Positions 49,505-60,116 of a stretch of 64,000 nucleotides of DNA are shown piece by piece. The stretch comes from Lithobates sylvaticus (taxonomy: Eukaryota > Chordata > Amphibia > Anura > Ranidae). A program made the position numbers and the translations under genes. A model generated the notes under the pieces. That model did not search any database. It was not told the DNA's origin and saw only the letters and a program-made list of their open reading frames with translations. Within the stretch, counting starts at the first letter, position 1. Each line of letters opens with the position of its first letter. Location: positions 578,367,193 to 578,431,192 of the forward strand of contig CM053029.1 in assembly GCA_028564925.1 (NCBI GenBank), in the 5' to 3' direction.

Positions 49505-52500
49505 TTATTCGGTTATATCCGCCTCAGGTGCCTGGTAGCTGGTGGTGATCCAAGACTGATTCATTTTGATGAATGTCAGTCGATCAACCGAGGCGGTGGA
49601 CAGGCGCACCCTATGATCAGTCACAAATCCTCCAGCAGCACTGAATGTGCGTTCGGAAAGAACGCTGGAGGCAGGACAGGCCAGTAGCTCAATTGCATAC
49701 TGTGCAAGCTCTGGCCAGTGATCCATCCTCAGGACCCAGTAAGCCAGAGGATTTTCGGTGGGAAAGGTGTCCAAGTCTGACCTTGCCCCAAGGTATTCCT
49801 GCACCATGTATATCAGACGCTGGCGATGGTTGCTGGAACCGATCATACCTTGGGGCTGCGGACTAAAAAATTGTCTGAACGCATCGGTCAGACGTCCACC
49901 TTCCCCACCGCTCCTTCTGCCACTGACCGAAGCCTCAGCAACTCGTCGCCCAGGACCAGGAGTTTGTAGCCTCCCAGTTTCTGGGAACGCGTTGCACAGA
50001 CCTTTCTGCAAGGCCTCCCTGAGATGTCTCATCCTCTGCTCCCTCTGCGACGGCAAGATAAGGTCCGCAACCTTACCCTTGTACCGCGGATCAAGGAGAG
50101 TGGCCAGCCAGTAATGGTCCCTCTCCTTGATCCGAAGAACACGAGGATCCTTCCGCAGGCTTTGCAGGATCAGGGAGGCCATGCAGCGTAGGTTAGCTGA
50201 GGCATTCGGTCCGGAGTCTTCTGGGTCACTGAGGATGACATGATCGCCAGCCACCTCCTCCCAGCCACGTACAAGTCCACTGGCTTGTTGGGACTGTACA
50301 TCATCCCTAAAAGACTGCTGCTGCTGATGCTGAGTGCCAGGCTCCACCTCCATGCTCACACAATCCTCCTCCTCCTCCTCCTCCTCCTCCTCCTCATCCT
50401 CTTCCTGTGTGATGGGTGGGACAGAAGGAACACTGTCCGGATAAAGGGGGCCTTGAGAGGCAAGGAAGTCCTCCTCTTCCTGCCTCTGTTCTGCCTCAAG
50501 TGCCCTGTCCATTATCCCACGCAGCGTATGCTCCAACAGGTGGACAAGAGGGACAGTGTCACTGATGCATGCACTGTCACTGCTCACCATCCTCGTGGCC
50601 TCCTCAAATGGTGAGAGGACAGTGCATGCATCCCTGATCATGCTCCACTGACGTGGGGGAAAAAAAAACAAGCTCCCCTGACCCTGTCCTGGTGCCGTAG
50701 TCGCAAAGGTACTCATTGATGGCCCTCTGCTGCGTGTGCAGTCGCTGCAGCATGGCCAACGTTGAGTTCCACCTGGTGGGCATGTCAGATATTAGGCGGT
50801 TCTTGGGCAGGTTCAGCTCCTTTTGCAGCTCAGTCAGCCGAGCACTGGCATTATAAGATCGGCGGAAATGCACACAGACTTTCCTGGCCTGCCTCAGGAC
50901 ATCCTGTAAGCCTGGGAACCTGCCCAAGAACCGCTGCACCACCAGGTTGAGGACGTGAGCCATGCAGGGCACATGGGTGAGCTGCCCCTGTCGCAGGGCG
51001 GAGAGGAGGTTGGTGCCATTGTCAGAAACGACCATTCCTGGCTTAAGCTGACGTGGCGTCAACCACCTCTCGGCCTGCCCCTGCAGAGCTGCCAGAACCT
51101 CTGGCCCAGTGTGGCTCCTGTCCCCCAAACACACCAGCGCAAGCACGGCATGGCATCTTTTTGCCTGCGTACTTGCGTAGCCCCTTGTACGCCTACGGAG
51201 CACCGCTGGTTCCAAGGACAGAGCACTGGAGGAAGAAGAAGAGGAGGGGGTGGAGGAGAGAGGTGTGTCACAACCAGTAGCAGTAGTCGCGTTTTGGAGG
51301 CGTGGTGGCGGAACAACCTCCAACACTACTGCACCTTGTCCTGCATCCCTCCCAGCTGCCAATAGAGTGACCCAATGGGCCGTGAAAGAAAGGTACCGTC
51401 CCTGTCCATGCCTGCTGGACCATGAGTCAGCGGTAATATGCACCTTACCGCTGACCGCCCTGTCCAGCGAGGCATGGACATTGCCCTCCACATGCCGGTA
51501 GAGAGACGGAATCGCCTTCCGCGAGAAAAAGTGGCCACTGAGGAACCGCACATTGAACAAACTCACGGAAGGGGGCCGAGTCTACCAACTGAAAAGGCAG
51601 CAGTTGAAGTGCTAGCAATTTAGCAAGGCTAGCATTCAACCGCTGGGCATGTGGATGGCTGGGAGTGTACTTCTTTCTACGGTCCAGCAGCTGGGGCAGG
51701 GAAATTTGCCTGCTGCATTCGGACGTCGGTGTACTGCAAGTACTTGGTTGTGACACACCGAATTCTACACCTTCAGTCCTCTCAGAGCAGCTTTCAGAGA
51801 GGACTGAAGGTGTAGTGGGGATGGAGATCCCAGCTGAGGAGGAGCAAGGAGAGGTCCGCTTAGTTCTTTGGTGTGGGTCTTTTATGTGTGCCTGCCAACG
51901 AGCTGCATGGCAGGTCGCCATATGTCTGGTCATGCTTGTCGTGCCCAAGCGGCTGATGTTTTGGCCACGCGAGATACGCTTGAGACAAATATTGCAAATA
52001 GCAGTGGTGCGATCTGCTGCACTCGTCTCAAAAAAGGCCCACACCAAAGAACTTTTCTGATAACGTGCAGAGGCAGCGCCCTGCACAGGCGGAGCTCTGC
52101 GGTGTTGTACAGTTGCTGTGCTGGCCTCTACCTGGCCTCCAGGGGGCATCCTGCCTCGTTGGACATGTGACGCCGCATCCTCCTCCTCCTCGTCCTCCTC
52201 CTCATCCTCTCTCCCTTGAGGCACCCACGTGGAGTCAGTGACCTCATCATCCCCTCCCTCTTCACCACTAGAGCAAACCTGGCAGTAAGCTGCAGCTGGT
52301 GGAACTGTACTGCCAGATTCCTCAAGCTGGGTATCGTCATCCGAGCCTTCGAATCGTTGGGCATCCTCCTGGAGCATGTACCCAACACTGTGCTCAAAGA
52401 GTTCGGGGGACTCCTCAGGAGGACATGGTGGGTCTAGGGAAGGGGTGGCTGATGATGCTCTGTCAGTACCCTGAGCCTGGGTGAGAGAGGATGAGGAGGA

Positions 52501-52719
52501 TGAGGAGGGCTTGGTCATCCATTCTACCAAGCCTTCAGCATGATGCGGCTCCACATGTCCAGCTGCCGAAAACAAAGACGCGCGTGTCCCATGGCCACGT
52601 GCTGATGACGATGCACGACCACGTCCACGTCCACGGCCACGTCCACTAGAAACAGAGCCTGCCTGCCCTGTGTTCTTGGCTCTGCACGCTCTGCCTCCCC
52701 TTGGCGGTCTTCCAGCCAT
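49505..52719 (-). pseudogene. hAT transposase with BED zinc finger (three overlapping frames)
   Basis: Minus strand. Frame 1 (52719-51445, 424 codons): Arg/Gly-rich start, acidic middle, then a BED finger at about residues 220-275 (LVWAFFE, CNICLKRI, SMTRHMATCH). Frame 2 (51566-50604): HITADSWSS with the first catalytic Asp, PGMVVSDNGTNLLSAL with the second, and DMPTRWNSTLAMLQRL. Frame 3 (50716-49505): a long Glu tract and the C-terminal dimerisation block LLACPASSVLSERTFSAAGG with the catalytic Glu. The frames shift near 51550 and at a T8/C6 homopolymer near 50655-50668. Otherwise all three domains look well preserved. The protein would cut and rejoin DNA at the element ends in the nucleus. 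Either a recently broken copy, or one of the shifts is a sequencing error. Confidence 0.88.
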
Positions 52720-52725
52720 TGTAGT

Positions 52726-53735
52726 CGGTAGTCCTTTGGGTGCTGCTGAGAAGAAAATATAGGAGCTCTGTGTGATGCCACTAACACACTAGAAGTCCTA
52801 TGGGTGCTTCTGCAAAGAAAATAGAGGAGCTCTGTGTGATGCCACTAACACACTAGAAGTCCTGTGGGTGCTTATGCAAAGAAAATAGAGGAGCTCTGTG
52901 TGATGCCACTAACACACTAGAAGTCCTGTGGGTGCTTATGCAAAGAAAATAGAGGAGCTCTGTGTGATGCCACTAACACACTAGAAGTCCTGTGGGTGCT
53001 GCTGAGAAGAATATATAGGAGCTCTGTGTGATGCCACTAACACACTAGAAGTCCTATGGGTGCTTCTGCAAAGAAAATAGAGGAGCTCTGTGTGATGCCA
53101 CTAACACACTAGAAGTCCTGTGGGTGCTTCTGCAAAGAAAATAGAGGAGCTCTGTGTGATGCCACTAACACACTAGAAGTCCTGTGGGTGCTTATGCAAA
53201 GAAAATAGAGGAGCTCTGTGTGATGCCACTAACACACTAGAAGTCCTGTGGGTGCTTCTGCAAAGAAAATAGAGGAGCTCTGTGTGATGCCACTAACACA
53301 CTAGAAGTCCTGTGGGTGCTGCTGAGAAGAATATATAGGAGCTCTGTGTGATGCCACTAACACACTAGAAGTCCTATGGGTGCTTCTGCAAAGAAAATAG
53401 AGGAGCTCTGTGTGATGCCACTAACACACTAGAAGTCCTGTGGGTGCTTCTGCAAAGAAAATAGAGGAGCTCTGTGTGATGCCACTAACACACTAGAAGT
53501 CCTGTGGGTGCTTATGCAAAGAAAATAGAGGAGCTCTGTGTGATGCCACTAACACACTAGAAGTCCTGTGGGTGCTTCTGCAAAGAAAATAGAGGAGCTC
53601 TGTGTGATGCCACTAACACACTAGAAGTCCTGTGGGTGCTGCTGAGAAGAATATATAGGAGCTCTGTGTGATGCCACTAACACACTAGAAGTCCTATGGG
53701 TGCTTCTGCAAAGAAAATAGAGGAGCTCTGTGTGA
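52726..53735. repeat. Array C in hAT: 64-bp units with five-unit higher order
   Basis: Units of 64 bp containing GTGATGCCACTAACACACTA and GAAGTCCTGTGGGTGCTT, about 16 copies. A variant with GCTGCTGAGAAGAATATATA returns at about 52998, 53319 and 53639, every 320 bp, i.e. every five units. It starts immediately upstream of the transposase start codon. Confidence 0.92.
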
Positions 53736-56700
53736 TGGGACTAACACACTTCAAGTCCTATAGGTGCTTCTGGGAAGAAAATATAGCTCTGTGTGTGTGA
53801 TGGGACTAACACACTTCAAGTCCTATAGGTGCTTCTGGGAACAAAATATAGCTCTGTGTGTGTAATGGGACTAACACACTTCAAGTCCTATAGGTGCCTC
53901 TGGGAACAAAATATAGCTCTGTGTGTGTGATGGGACTAACACACTTCAAGTCCTATAGGTGCTTCTGGGAAGAAAATATAGCTCTGTGTGTGTGATGGGA
54001 CTAACACACTTCAAGTCCTATAGGTGCTTCTGGGAACAAAATATAGCTCTGTGTGTGTGATGGGACTAACACACTTCAAGTCCTATAGGTGCTTCTGGGA
54101 ACAAAATATAGCTCTGTGTGTGTGATGGGACTAACACACTTCAAGTCCTATAGGTGCTTCTGGGAAGAAAATATAGCTCTGTGTGTGTAATGGGACTAAC
54201 ACACTTCAAGTCCTATAGGTGCTTCTGGGAACAAAATATAGCTCTGTGTGTGTGATGGGACTAACACACTTCAAGTCCTATAGGTGCTTCTGGGAACAAA
54301 ATATAGCTCTGTGTGTGTAATGGGACTAACACACTTCAAGTCCTATAGGTGCTTCTGGGAAGAAAATATAGCTCTGTGTGTGTAATGGGACTAACACACT
54401 TCAAGTCCTATAGGTGCTTCTGGGAAGAAAATATAGCTCTGTGTGTGTGATGGGACTAACACACTTCAAGTCCTATAGGTGCTTCTGGGAAGAAAATATA
54501 GCTCTGTGTGTGTGATGGGACTAACACACTTCAAGTCCTATAGGTGCTTCTGGGAACAAAATATAGCTCTGTGTGTGTGATGGGACTAACACACTTCAAG
54601 TCCTATAGGTGCTTCTGGGAACAAAATATAGCTCTGTGTGTGTAATGGGACTAACACACTTCAAGTCCTATAGGTGCTTCTGGGAAGAAAATATAGCTCT
54701 GTGTGTGTAATGGGACTAACACACTTCAAGTCCTATAGGTGCTTCTGGGAAGAAAATATAGCTCTGTGTGTGTAATGGGACTAACACACTTCAAGTCCTA
54801 TAGGTGCTTCTGGGAACAAAATATAGCTCTGTGTGTGTAATGGGACTAACACACTTCAAGTCCTATAGGTGCTTCTGGGAACAAAATATAGCTCTGTGTG
54901 TGTGATGGGACTAACACACTTCAAGTCCTATAGGTGCTTCTGGGAACAAAATATAGCTCTGTGTGTGTAATGGGACTAACACACTTCAAGTCCTATAGGT
55001 GCTTCTGGGAAGAAAATATAGCTCTGTGTGTGTAATGGGACTAACACACTTCAAGTCCTATAGGTGCTTCTGGGAAGAAAATATAGCTCTGTGTGTGTAA
55101 TGGGACTAACACACTTCAAGTCCTATAGGTGCTTCTGGGAACAAAATATAGCTCTGTGTGTGTAATGGGACTAACACACTTCAAGTCCTATAGGTGCTTC
55201 TGGGAAGAAAATATAGCTCTGTGTGTGTGATGGGACTAACACACTTCAAGTCCTATAGGTGCTTCTGGGAAGAAAATATAGCTCTGTGTGTGTGATGGGA
55301 CTAACACACTTCAAGTCCTATAGGTGCTTCTGGGAACAAAATATAGCTCTGTGTGTGTAATGGGACTAACACACTTCAAGTCCTATAGGTGCTTCTGGGA
55401 AGAAAATATAGCTCTGTGTGTGTAATGGGACTAACACACTTCAAGTCCTATAGGTGCTTCTGGGAAGAAAATATAGCTCTGTGTGTGTAATGGGACTAAC
55501 ACACTTCAAGTCCTATAGGTGCTTCTGGGAAGAAAATATAGCTCTGTGTGTGTAATGGGACTAACACACTTCAAGTCCTATAGGTGCTTCTGGGAAGAAA
55601 ATATAGCTCTGTGTGTGTGATGGGACTAACACACTTCAAGTCCTATAGGTGCTTCTGGGAACAAAATATAGCTCTGTGTGTGTAATGGGACTAACACACT
55701 TCAAGTCCTATAGGTGCTTCTGGGAAGAAAATATAGCTCTGTGTGTGTGATGGGACTAACACACTTCAAGTCCTATAGGTGCTTCTGGGAACAAAATATA
55801 GCTCTGTGTGTGTGATGGGACTAACACACTTCAAGTCCTATAGGTGCTTCTGGGAACAAAATATAGCTCTGTGTGTGTGATGGGACTAACACACTTCAAG
55901 TCCTATAGGTGCTTCTGGGAAGAAAATATAGCTCTGTGTGTGTAATGGGACTAACACACTTCAAGTCCTATAGGTGCTTCTGGGAACAAAATATAGCTCT
56001 GTGTGTGTAATGGGACTAACACACTTCAAGTCCTATAGGTGCTTCTGGGAAGAAAATATAGCTCTGTGTGTGTGATGGGACTAACACACTTCAAGTCCTA
56101 TAGGTGCTTCTGGGAAGAAAATATAGCTCTGTGTGTGTAATGGGACTAACACACTTCAAGTCCTATAGGTGCCTCTGGGAACAAAATATAGCTCTGTGTG
56201 TGTGATGGGACTAACACACTTCAAGTCCTATAGGTGCTTCTGGGAACAAAATATAGCTCTGTGTGTGTGATGGGACTAACACACTTCAAGTCCTATAGGT
56301 TCTTCTGGGAACAAAATATAGCTCTGTGTGTGTGATGGGACTAACACACTTCAAGTCCTATAGGTGCTTCTGGGAAGAAAATATAGCTCTGTGTGTGTAA
56401 TGGGACTAACACACTTCAAGTCCTATAGGTGCTTCTGGGAAGAAAATATAGCTCTGTGTGTGTAATGGGACTAACATACTTCAAGTCCTATAGGTGCTTC
56501 TGGGAAGAAAATATAGCTCTGTGTGTGTAATGGGACTAACACACTTCAAGTCCTATAGGTGCCTCTGGGAACAAAATATAGCTCTGTGTGTGTGATGGGA
56601 CTAACACACTTCAAGTCCTATAGGTGCTTCTGGGTAGAAAATATAGCTCTGTGTGTGTAATGGGACTAACACACTTCAAGTCCTATAGGTGCCTCTGGGA

Positions 56701-56900
56701 ACAAAATATAGCTCTGTGTGTGTGATGGGACTAACACACTTCAAGTCCTATAGGTGCTTCTGGGAAGAAAATATAGCTCTGTGTGTGTGATGGGACTAAC
56801 ACACTTCAAGTCCTATAGGTGCTTCTGGGAAGAAAATATAGCTCTGTGTGTGTAATGGGACTAACACACTTCAAGTCCTATAGGTGCCTCTGGGAACAAA
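53736..56900. repeat. Array D in hAT: 65-bp units, about 49 copies
   Basis: Unit TGGGACTAACACACTTCAAG ... CTATAGGTGCTTCTGGGAA ... ATATAGCTCTGTGTGTG, period 65 bp, extremely homogeneous. Neighbours differ mainly at two sites: GAAG or GAAC, and GTGA or GTAA. It is derived from the array C unit. It lies between the transposase gene and the right terminus. Confidence 0.95.
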
Positions 56901-57066
56901 ATATAGGAGCTCTGCCTGCCTGCCACGAACACACTACAAGTCCTATAGGTGCTTCTGGTAACAAAATATAGGAGCTCTGCCTGCCTGCCACGAACACACT
57001 ACAAGTCCTATAGGTGCTTCTGGTAACAAAATATAGTAGCTCTGCCTGCCTGCCACGAGCACACTA
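56901..57066. repeat. Array edge units, CTGCCTGCCTGCCACGA variant
   Basis: Two to three diverged units of the same family with AGGAGCTCTGCCTGCCTGCC in place of the GTGTGTG section, closing the array on the terminal side. Confidence 0.8.
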
Positions 57067-57976
57067 CAAGCCCCTCTTTCTCAATTAATCTTTGTAACTG
57101 AATCTATCTAACTCAATCTCTGTAAGTGAATCTCTCTAACTATCTAAATGCAGCAGAGTGTCACAGAATCAGCCTGCTCAATCTGCGCCGGAACAGCATG
57201 TGACCGGCGCAGACGGCGTGGCGGCGTTTTATAGGGGGGGGCGTGTACTACAGCCCCTGAGCTGTAATTGGCTACAGGCGTCCTGCCTGTAGCCAATTAT
57301 GGCTCTTCGAGTTTCCGGGGCTGTGATTGGCCAAGCATGCGGGGTCACAGTGCATGCTTGGCCAATCATCAGCCAGCAATGCACTGCGTCGGCCGCGCCG
57401 GCCGCAATGCATTGCGGGGCCGCTCGCATCACACGAACGTGATGCGAGCGGACAAAATAGTTCTGGGCTCGCCGAGCGAGCGAACGCCCGGTGCTCGATG
57501 CGAACGTGGGTTCGCATCGAGCACCGGGCCCATCCCTATTCATCATGTGTTATAATGGCCCAGTCAAAGTCCAGACCTAAATCCAATTGAGAATCTGTGG
57601 CAAGACTTGAAAATTGCTGTTCACAGACGCTCTCCATCCAATCTGATTTGAGATATTTTGCAAAGAAGAATGGGCAAAAATGTCCCTCTCTAGATGTGCA
57701 AAGCTGGTAGAGACACCCCCAAAAAGACTTGCAGCTGTAATTTCAGTGAAAGGAGGTTCTACAAAGTATTGACTCAGAAGGGCTGAATACAAATACACGC
57801 CACAATTTTCACATATTTATTTGTAAAAAGTTTCGAAATCCATTTATCATTTTCCTTCCACTTCACAATTATGTGCCACTTTGTGTTGGTCCCAATAAAA
57901 TACATTTACGTTTTTGTTTGTAACATGACAAAATGTGTAAAATTTCAAGGGGTATGAATACTTTTTCAAGGCGCTC

Positions 57977-58439
57977 TAGTAGGCATATTTGACTATTATA
58001 GATATCTGAGGCTTTTCTCATAGACATTGCTATGTACACTGCATTCTAGTTCCTGAAATCTATGCCCGGTGTGGGGCAACAAATGTATAATTTTAAATTT
58101 GGACATTATCACACAACGTTTTAAGGTCTTTAACACCATATTTGAATATGTCTAATATTTGCTTGTAGAGAGCTCATCTAGTAAACAGTAGCATAATATA
58201 TTTTTTCTTTTATCTATGCCAGATTCTTGCCATGATATAGCGTCCCATGACAGCATATGCTGCATGATGGGGACCCTTATTCCTTGGTCAACAATACCTC
58301 TGCGTTCATCCAGGGAATGTTTTTAAATGATAATGCTCCAATTTAACATATACTGTATATATTAAGTACAGTGATGGAGATCTTGATTAAAATTATGAAT
58401 ATATAAAAAGGACAACAGACTAATTGTAGATTATCTGTA
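57977..58439. other. No gene or recognised repeat
   Basis: AT-rich sequence right of the Tc1 element; nothing supportable. Confidence 0.4.
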
Positions 58440-58833
58440 TTTTATTTTTATCGTAGATAAGGCTTCATTCATTGTGCCGCCCCGACGGGGCATAGAATTT
58501 ATATAGATTGTGCCTCCATCATACCCTTCTCAGAAGTACTTTCAAAATTTCCGGAACAACGTATTCCCTTTTTTAAGTACTTACAAATTAGGCACTTCCT
58601 CTATACTAACCGTCCCATCTCCCAATGGTTTAGGACTCTTACTCCTTTTGAAGCTATATGTTCCAATGACACCCCTTTACAACATCTCGTCTCCATTTCA
58701 TACACACTACTCTTCAATGAAATTGACCCAAAACAAAGCTCCATAGTTAGAAAATGGGAAAGAGAACTCGGTCTAGATTTGTCTAGTAGCGACTGGGAAA
58801 AGATGTACAATTATATACACAAAGGTACTGTTA
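58440..58833 (+). pseudogene. L1/Tx1-type LINE ORF2 fragment, interrupted by Harbinger-like element
   Basis: From about 58569 the plus strand reads PFFKYLQIRHFLYTNRPIS, LTPFEAICSNDTPLQHLVS, SIVRKWERELGLDLSSSDWE and KMYNYIHKGT. The block corresponds to RYLQLHHAF...DDWEEGLQQYLPL of the fragment at 10317-12230. One frame change is needed between 58510 and 58569. The frame stops at the TTA target of the element starting at 58834. The rest of the LINE should lie beyond the right edge of the window. Confidence 0.65.
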
Positions 58834-59136
58834 TGCCGCGTACACACGAAGGGACTATCCCGCGGGATTATCCGCTGGACCGAAGTCCAGCGGATAATCC
58901 CCTCGTGTGTGGGCGCCGGCGGACTTTTTTTGGCCAAAGTACGGCGGACTAAAGTTTCAGGTTTTGTTCTCAAATTATCCGCTGGACTTGGCAGTCCAGC
59001 GGATAATCCGGTCGTGTGTAGTATGGTCCGGCGTACCAAAAAGGACGCATGCTCAGTAGCTATTATGTCACGGACTCGCTCGGTCTGGTAAAACTAGCCT
59101 TCGTTTTGAAGCTCGCACAATCGTCACGCTGCTGAT

Positions 59137-59158
59137 TTTTTTTTTTTTTTTTTTTTTT
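59137..59158. repeat. Poly(T) tract
   Basis: Run of about 22 T inside the Harbinger-like element. Confidence 0.9.
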
Positions 59159-59278
59159 CTGACAGCGCGATTTGTATGTTATCGTACTTGAAGAATGATT
59201 TTGCCTTGCTGCTTGTATATTCACGCAGAGTACTCCCGAACGTTTTTACTTCAGCATTCTTTAGTGAAGTTATATATT

Positions 59279-59283
<5 letters not shown>

Positions 59284-59354
<71 letters not shown>

Positions 59355-59485
59355 TATAGATATGCAAATCACCAAATGAAAAATATATCTATATTTCTCA
59401 ATAAGCCCAAAAAAATATATAGCGATATCTACATATATATATATATATATTAATATATATAGATATATAGATCTATACGTGTATA

Positions 59486-59567
<82 letters not shown>

Positions 59568-59570
59568 GTA
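59284..59570. repeat. (TA)n microsatellites
   Basis: Long TA runs at 59284-59351 and 59488-59561, with shorter ones between. The intervening sequence partly repeats in inverse orientation (ATATATCTATATTT). Cruciform-prone and likely length-variable. Confidence 0.95.
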
Positions 59571-60000
59571 CATATATCTCTATATAGATATTTTTTATTA
59601 TTTGTTGGTTATCAAAAGGATTAGTTATTACACATGATACAATTGTGGAGTCAGCAGAGCTTGCCCTTAATTCAGATCTTAACCCTCACCTTTCCAGCGA
59701 CTGCACTTGCAGTTCCATTGAAGTTGCACTTTACACTTGTATTGTCAAATGAATGTTTAGACATGTACCTGCCTACTCCTAAAGAAACTATGTTTTTGAA
59801 TAACAAGCACGTATATCATTATTTGATGAAAATTAAATGACCATTTATTCTGGTTAAAACAAACAAGGCAAAACAAAATAGGAAGGCAACACTGGAGCCA
59901 CTTGTAGATTTTGTGAAGACTTTTTGCCCCAACGGCAGACACCAAGTTTGTGAAGCCAAAAATTAAGCTTGGGCACATTTCATACAATATAGGGAGCACA
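59571..60000. other. 3' flank of MADF gene; MITE fragment at 59640-59740
   Basis: The words GTCAGCAGAGCTTGCCCTTAA and CGACTGCACTTGCAG match the palindromic MITE at 8062-8273. An AATAAA signal on the minus strand (complement of 59844-59849) lies about 270 bp after the stop codon of the MADF gene and could be its polyadenylation signal. Confidence 0.45.
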
Positions 60001-60116
60001 AGAAGATTGACCAGGAATCAGACAGACCAGGAACAGCAGCAGATGACATCTATGTCCCCAAGCTGTGGCACTACAACAGCCTGTGTCTTCTGTGAGACCA
60101 GACTGAAGCCAGGCAA

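Larger units (their letters stand above)
47112..57538 (-). mobile_element. Giant hAT transposon with BED-finger transposase and four tandem arrays
   Basis: The termini TAGGGATGAGCCGAACACC and, in complement, TAGGGATGGGCCCGGTGC share a 12-bp imperfect inverted repeat. An exact 8-bp duplication TTCATCAT (47104-47111 and 57539-57546) proves the borders. Length 10,427 bp, several times the usual size of a hAT element. Order from the left: terminal region with palindromic GGTTCGGTTCGAACC, arrays A and B, transposase (49505-52719, minus), arrays C and D, then a GC-rich right end with a CGATGCGAACGTGGGTTCGC hairpin. Sequence identity of the duplication and mild gene damage suggest a fairly recent insertion. 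Confidence 0.92.
46336..57695 (+). pseudogene. Tc1 transposase, interrupted and degraded
   Basis: Before the insertion: helix-turn-helix pieces IKKILEALDISWSTVQSIRK and GRPPKLTGRARRAFIREAAK (46376-46580), then [20 protein letters not shown] (about 46845-46905) and [10 protein letters not shown] near 47043-47072. After the insertion (57558 on): [19 protein letters not shown] carrying the final acidic residue region. The hAT cut falls between the second Asp and the last Glu of the DDE triad. Frame changes also occur before the insertion (for example between 46380 and 46700), so the gene was probably already dead when the hAT arrived. Confidence 0.8.
45983..57976 (+). mobile_element. Tc1-like transposon split by a 10.4-kb hAT element
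   Basis: The left end CAGCGCCTTGAAAAAGTATG and the right end (reverse complement GAGCGCCTTGAAAAAGTATT) are inverted repeats flanked by TA (45981-45982 and 57977-57978). Removing 47112-57538 and one 8-bp duplication leaves about 1.56 kb, full length for Tc1. The transposase remnant is interrupted by the hAT inside its catalytic domain. Confidence 0.9.
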
